A stretch of 8,547 nt of DNA from Deltaproteobacteria bacterium (GTDB lineage Bacteria > Desulfobacterota > B13-G15), in assembly GCA_003646585.1 (NCBI GenBank), contig QMLA01000026.1, positions 1-8,547 of the forward strand, given 5' to 3'. Made by a program: the position numbers and the translations under genes. The notes under the pieces are model-generated. The model worked only from the letters and a program-made list of their open reading frames with translations, searched no databases and was not told the DNA's origin. Below, one piece after another: positions 7,412 to 8,547 of the stretch; the stretch's first letter is position 1; each line of letters starts with the position of its first letter.

Positions 7412-8066
7412 CCTCGCTTCCTCCTTGTTTTGTAACATCCAATAGGGCCTTTGTCCCCTTGGCAATATGTCTGCGGACGAAATCCTCAACGGCCCGACTG
7501 TCCCTTTTGCGCATCAACCGGACCAGCTCGATGTGATCCCTCAGGGACTCCTCCGCCATCCCGGGGATCTCCAGGAGCGAAATCCGCAGTCTGAAGAACT
7601 GATCCCTAAGCGACCGGATCAGCTCGAACAGCTTCTTGTTGCCGCAGTTGCGGTAGATGGCCTCATGGAACTCGGTGGCCAGCTTTATGTACCGCGGCAG
7701 ATCGCCCTTGCTGACCGCATCCTTGAACTCATCCAGTATCTCTTCCAGTCTGTCGAAGAATTCTTCGCTGCACCTTTCGGCGGCCAACCCCGCGGCATAC
7801 CCCTCAAGGAGGCTCCTCACCTCCATGAGCTCCTTCAGTTCCTCGGGATCATATCCCCTGACATAGGCCCCCTTGCCCGGGATCATTATCACGAAGCCGT
7901 CCCGCTCCAGCTTGTGGATCGCCTCCCTCACTGGCGTCCTGCTGACGCCCAGCTCAGCGGCTATCTGCGTCTCCTTCAACCTGGTCCCGGGAGGATACTC
8001 CCCCTTCCTGATCGATTCGCGCAAAAGGCTGTAGATCTTGTAAGATATAAGGGTCCTATCTATCAT
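7395..8066 (-). CDS. GntR-family transcription regulator, FadR/FCD subfamily
   Basis: This protein of 223 residues has an N-terminal winged helix (about 6-70), with recognition region [22 protein letters not shown] split over 38-59, and a C-terminal FCD ligand domain (about 77-208). Such proteins are usually dimeric repressors released by a carboxylic acid, acyl-CoA or related pathway metabolite. The FCD metal ligands appear as H134, H178 and H200. The aspartate normally four residues before the first histidine is A130 here, with E132 nearby, so metal binding may be altered. I chose ATG 8066 because AAGGA lies eight bases upstream and the winged helix begins at once. ATG 8090 and GTG 8114 are in frame but overlap fixX and lack good ribosome sites. 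Being inside the operon it controls is consistent with autoregulation through an operator off the right edge. Confidence 0.9.
   Translation of the reverse strand: MIDRTLISYKIYSLLRESIRKGEYPPGTRLKETQIAAELGVSRTPVREAIHKLERDGFVIMIPGKGAYVRGYDPEELKELMEVRSLLEGYAAGLAAERCSEEFFDRLEEILDEFKDAVSKGDLPRYIKLATEFHEAIYRNCGNKKLFELIRSLRDQFFRLRISLLEIPGMAEESLRDHIELVRLMRKRDSRAVEDFVRRHIAKGTKALLDVTKQGGSEDGGED
7420..7425 (-). promoter_or_regulatory. Ribosome binding site of the B12-binding subunit
   Basis: AGGAGG on the minus strand, eight bases before the ATG at 7411. It lies within the 3' end of the regulator gene and decides the start of the small subunit against the longer open frame that reaches 7489. Confidence 0.75.
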
Positions 8067-8074
8067 CCCCTTGT

Positions 8075-8079
8075 TCCTT
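8075..8079 (-). promoter_or_regulatory. Ribosome binding site of the GntR regulator
   Basis: AAGGA on the minus strand in the 16-base gap after fixX, eight bases before ATG 8066. The in-frame upstream candidates at 8090 and 8114 have no comparable site, so this fixes the preferred start. Confidence 0.55.
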
Positions 8080-8082
8080 GCC

Positions 8083-8355
8083 TCAGCCATAGCGGTACTG
8101 GACGCCAAACCCACCTACGGGATGTTCCCACTTGATTGCGCCTTTGGGACAGGCTATGAAGCAAGTGCCGCACTCCAGACACCCCGAATATTCCACCACC
8201 GTGCGGCCGTCCTCGGTGATCGAATAAAGGCCCGCTGGGCACACCCATATGCAGACCTTGGGGTCGCAACTGGCGCAAAGGGATTGCTCTATCTCTATAT
8301 GGCTCTTCTCACTCAACTTGAAAAAGTTCTTGGTGAGCTTTTCGTCTACCTTCAT
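8083..8355 (-). CDS. fixX: FixX, ferredoxin-like partner of FixC
   Basis: This 90-residue protein is a FixX-type ferredoxin, the iron-sulfur half of a split electron-transfer flavoprotein:quinone oxidoreductase. The CPAGLY motif at 39-44, GCLECGTC at 58-65 and the C-terminus GGFGVQYRYG are close to known FixX proteins. Eight cysteines are present: C27, C30, C35, C39 and C59, C62, C65, C69, enough for two [4Fe-4S] clusters. E. coli FixX, recalled from memory, lacks several of these. The role is to carry electrons between reduced ETF (FixAB), FixC and the quinone pool at the inner face of the membrane; in bifurcating systems it can link to low-potential carriers. The ATG at 8355 overlaps the fixC stop by one base (TGATG) and has GAGG eight bases upstream, so the pair is coupled. 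Confidence 0.93.
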   Translation of the reverse strand: MKVDEKLTKNFFKLSEKSHIEIEQSLCASCDPKVCIWVCPAGLYSITEDGRTVVEYSGCLECGTCFIACPKGAIKWEHPVGGFGVQYRYG

Positions 8356-8547
8356 CAGATCTGCCTCAATTTCCAGAAATCCTTAAGGGTCTGAAGCGAA
8401 AGGAGTTTTTTGCCATACCGACAAAGGGTCTCCCAAACCCTCTCCTTCCCATCGGCCGGGACCGAAAAAAGATCCCTGCAAAGTCCCGAGGCAATCTCCG
8501 GGTAGCGCGAATAGACCCCTTCCAAAGAACTCAGGACCTCCGAGGAC
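8355..8547 (-). CDS. fixC: FixC-type FAD-dependent oxidoreductase (partial, C-terminus only)
   Basis: The last 63 codons of a gene that enters from the right edge. The visible residues include VYSRYPEIASGLCRDLFSV and end in LKDFWKLRQI before a TGA stop. A YPE(I/L)A...LF pattern followed by a basic helical tail is typical of the C-terminus of FixC and related geranylgeranyl-reductase/ETF-QO flavoproteins. The assignment rests mainly on the next gene being an unmistakable FixX, coupled by a one-base overlap. FixC would take electrons from an electron-transfer flavoprotein and pass them, with FixX, to quinone. The FAD-binding N-terminus is outside the window. FixA and FixB may lie further right, but this cannot be seen. 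Confidence 0.75.
   Translation of the reverse strand, partial: SSEVLSSLEGVYSRYPEIASGLCRDLFSVPADGKERVWETLCRYGKKLLSLQTLKDFWKLRQI

Noticed and set aside
7412..7489. An N-terminal extension of the B12-binding subunit starting at 7489.
   Set aside because: The added 26 residues overlap the regulator gene, have no family similarity, and the strong ribosome site is at 7420-7425 before the internal ATG.

Overview
All genes in this window lie on the minus strand and read from right to left as one tightly packed run, cut off at both ends. In order of transcription they are: the end of a FixC-type electron-transfer flavoprotein:quinone oxidoreductase; its ferredoxin partner FixX; a GntR/FCD transcription regulator; a small B12-binding mutase subunit; a large acyl-CoA mutase subunit of the methylmalonyl-CoA mutase family; HyuA and HyuB of the hydantoinase/oxoprolinase/ketone-carboxylase family; a PaaK-type acyl-CoA ligase; and the first 69 codons of a CoxM-type FAD subunit of a molybdenum hydroxylase. 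No junction leaves more than 22 bases between genes. Several genes overlap, and nearly all starts have a GGAGG-like ribosome binding site. There is therefore no room for an internal promoter or terminator of ordinary size, and the run is probably a single operon whose promoter lies beyond the right edge.

The sequence is GC-rich, uses AGG for arginine often, and has strong Shine-Dalgarno sites. A split B12 mutase, a FixX with eight cysteines, a CoA ligase and a molybdenum hydroxylase suggest a bacterium with anaerobic-type metabolism, for example a Desulfobacterota-like lineage. This placement is an inference; no phylogenetic marker is present.

Region by region: 8355-8547 and 8083-8355 hold the electron-transfer pair that would pass electrons from an acyl-CoA dehydrogenase/ETF to quinone. 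7395-8066 holds the regulator. 5361-7411 holds the two-part mutase. 1524-5338 holds HyuA/HyuB, which would use ATP to open a lactam or imide ring or to carboxylate a ketone or enol. 213-1502 holds the ligase that makes a CoA thioester from an aryl or other carboxylic acid. 1-209 begins a molybdenum hydroxylase FAD subunit, whose partner subunits are probably beyond the left edge.

Taken together this looks like a catabolic operon: hydroxylation or dehydrogenation of a substrate, ATP-dependent ring opening or carboxylation, CoA activation, B12-dependent carbon-skeleton rearrangement, and electron disposal through FixCX. The substrate cannot be read from the sequence. The most notable point is the large mutase subunit. 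It keeps the Tyr/Arg pair that marks methylmalonyl-type substrates, but by hand alignment it has replaced several residues that line the cofactor and substrate pocket of classical methylmalonyl-CoA mutase. It may belong to a distinct clade with a different substrate.
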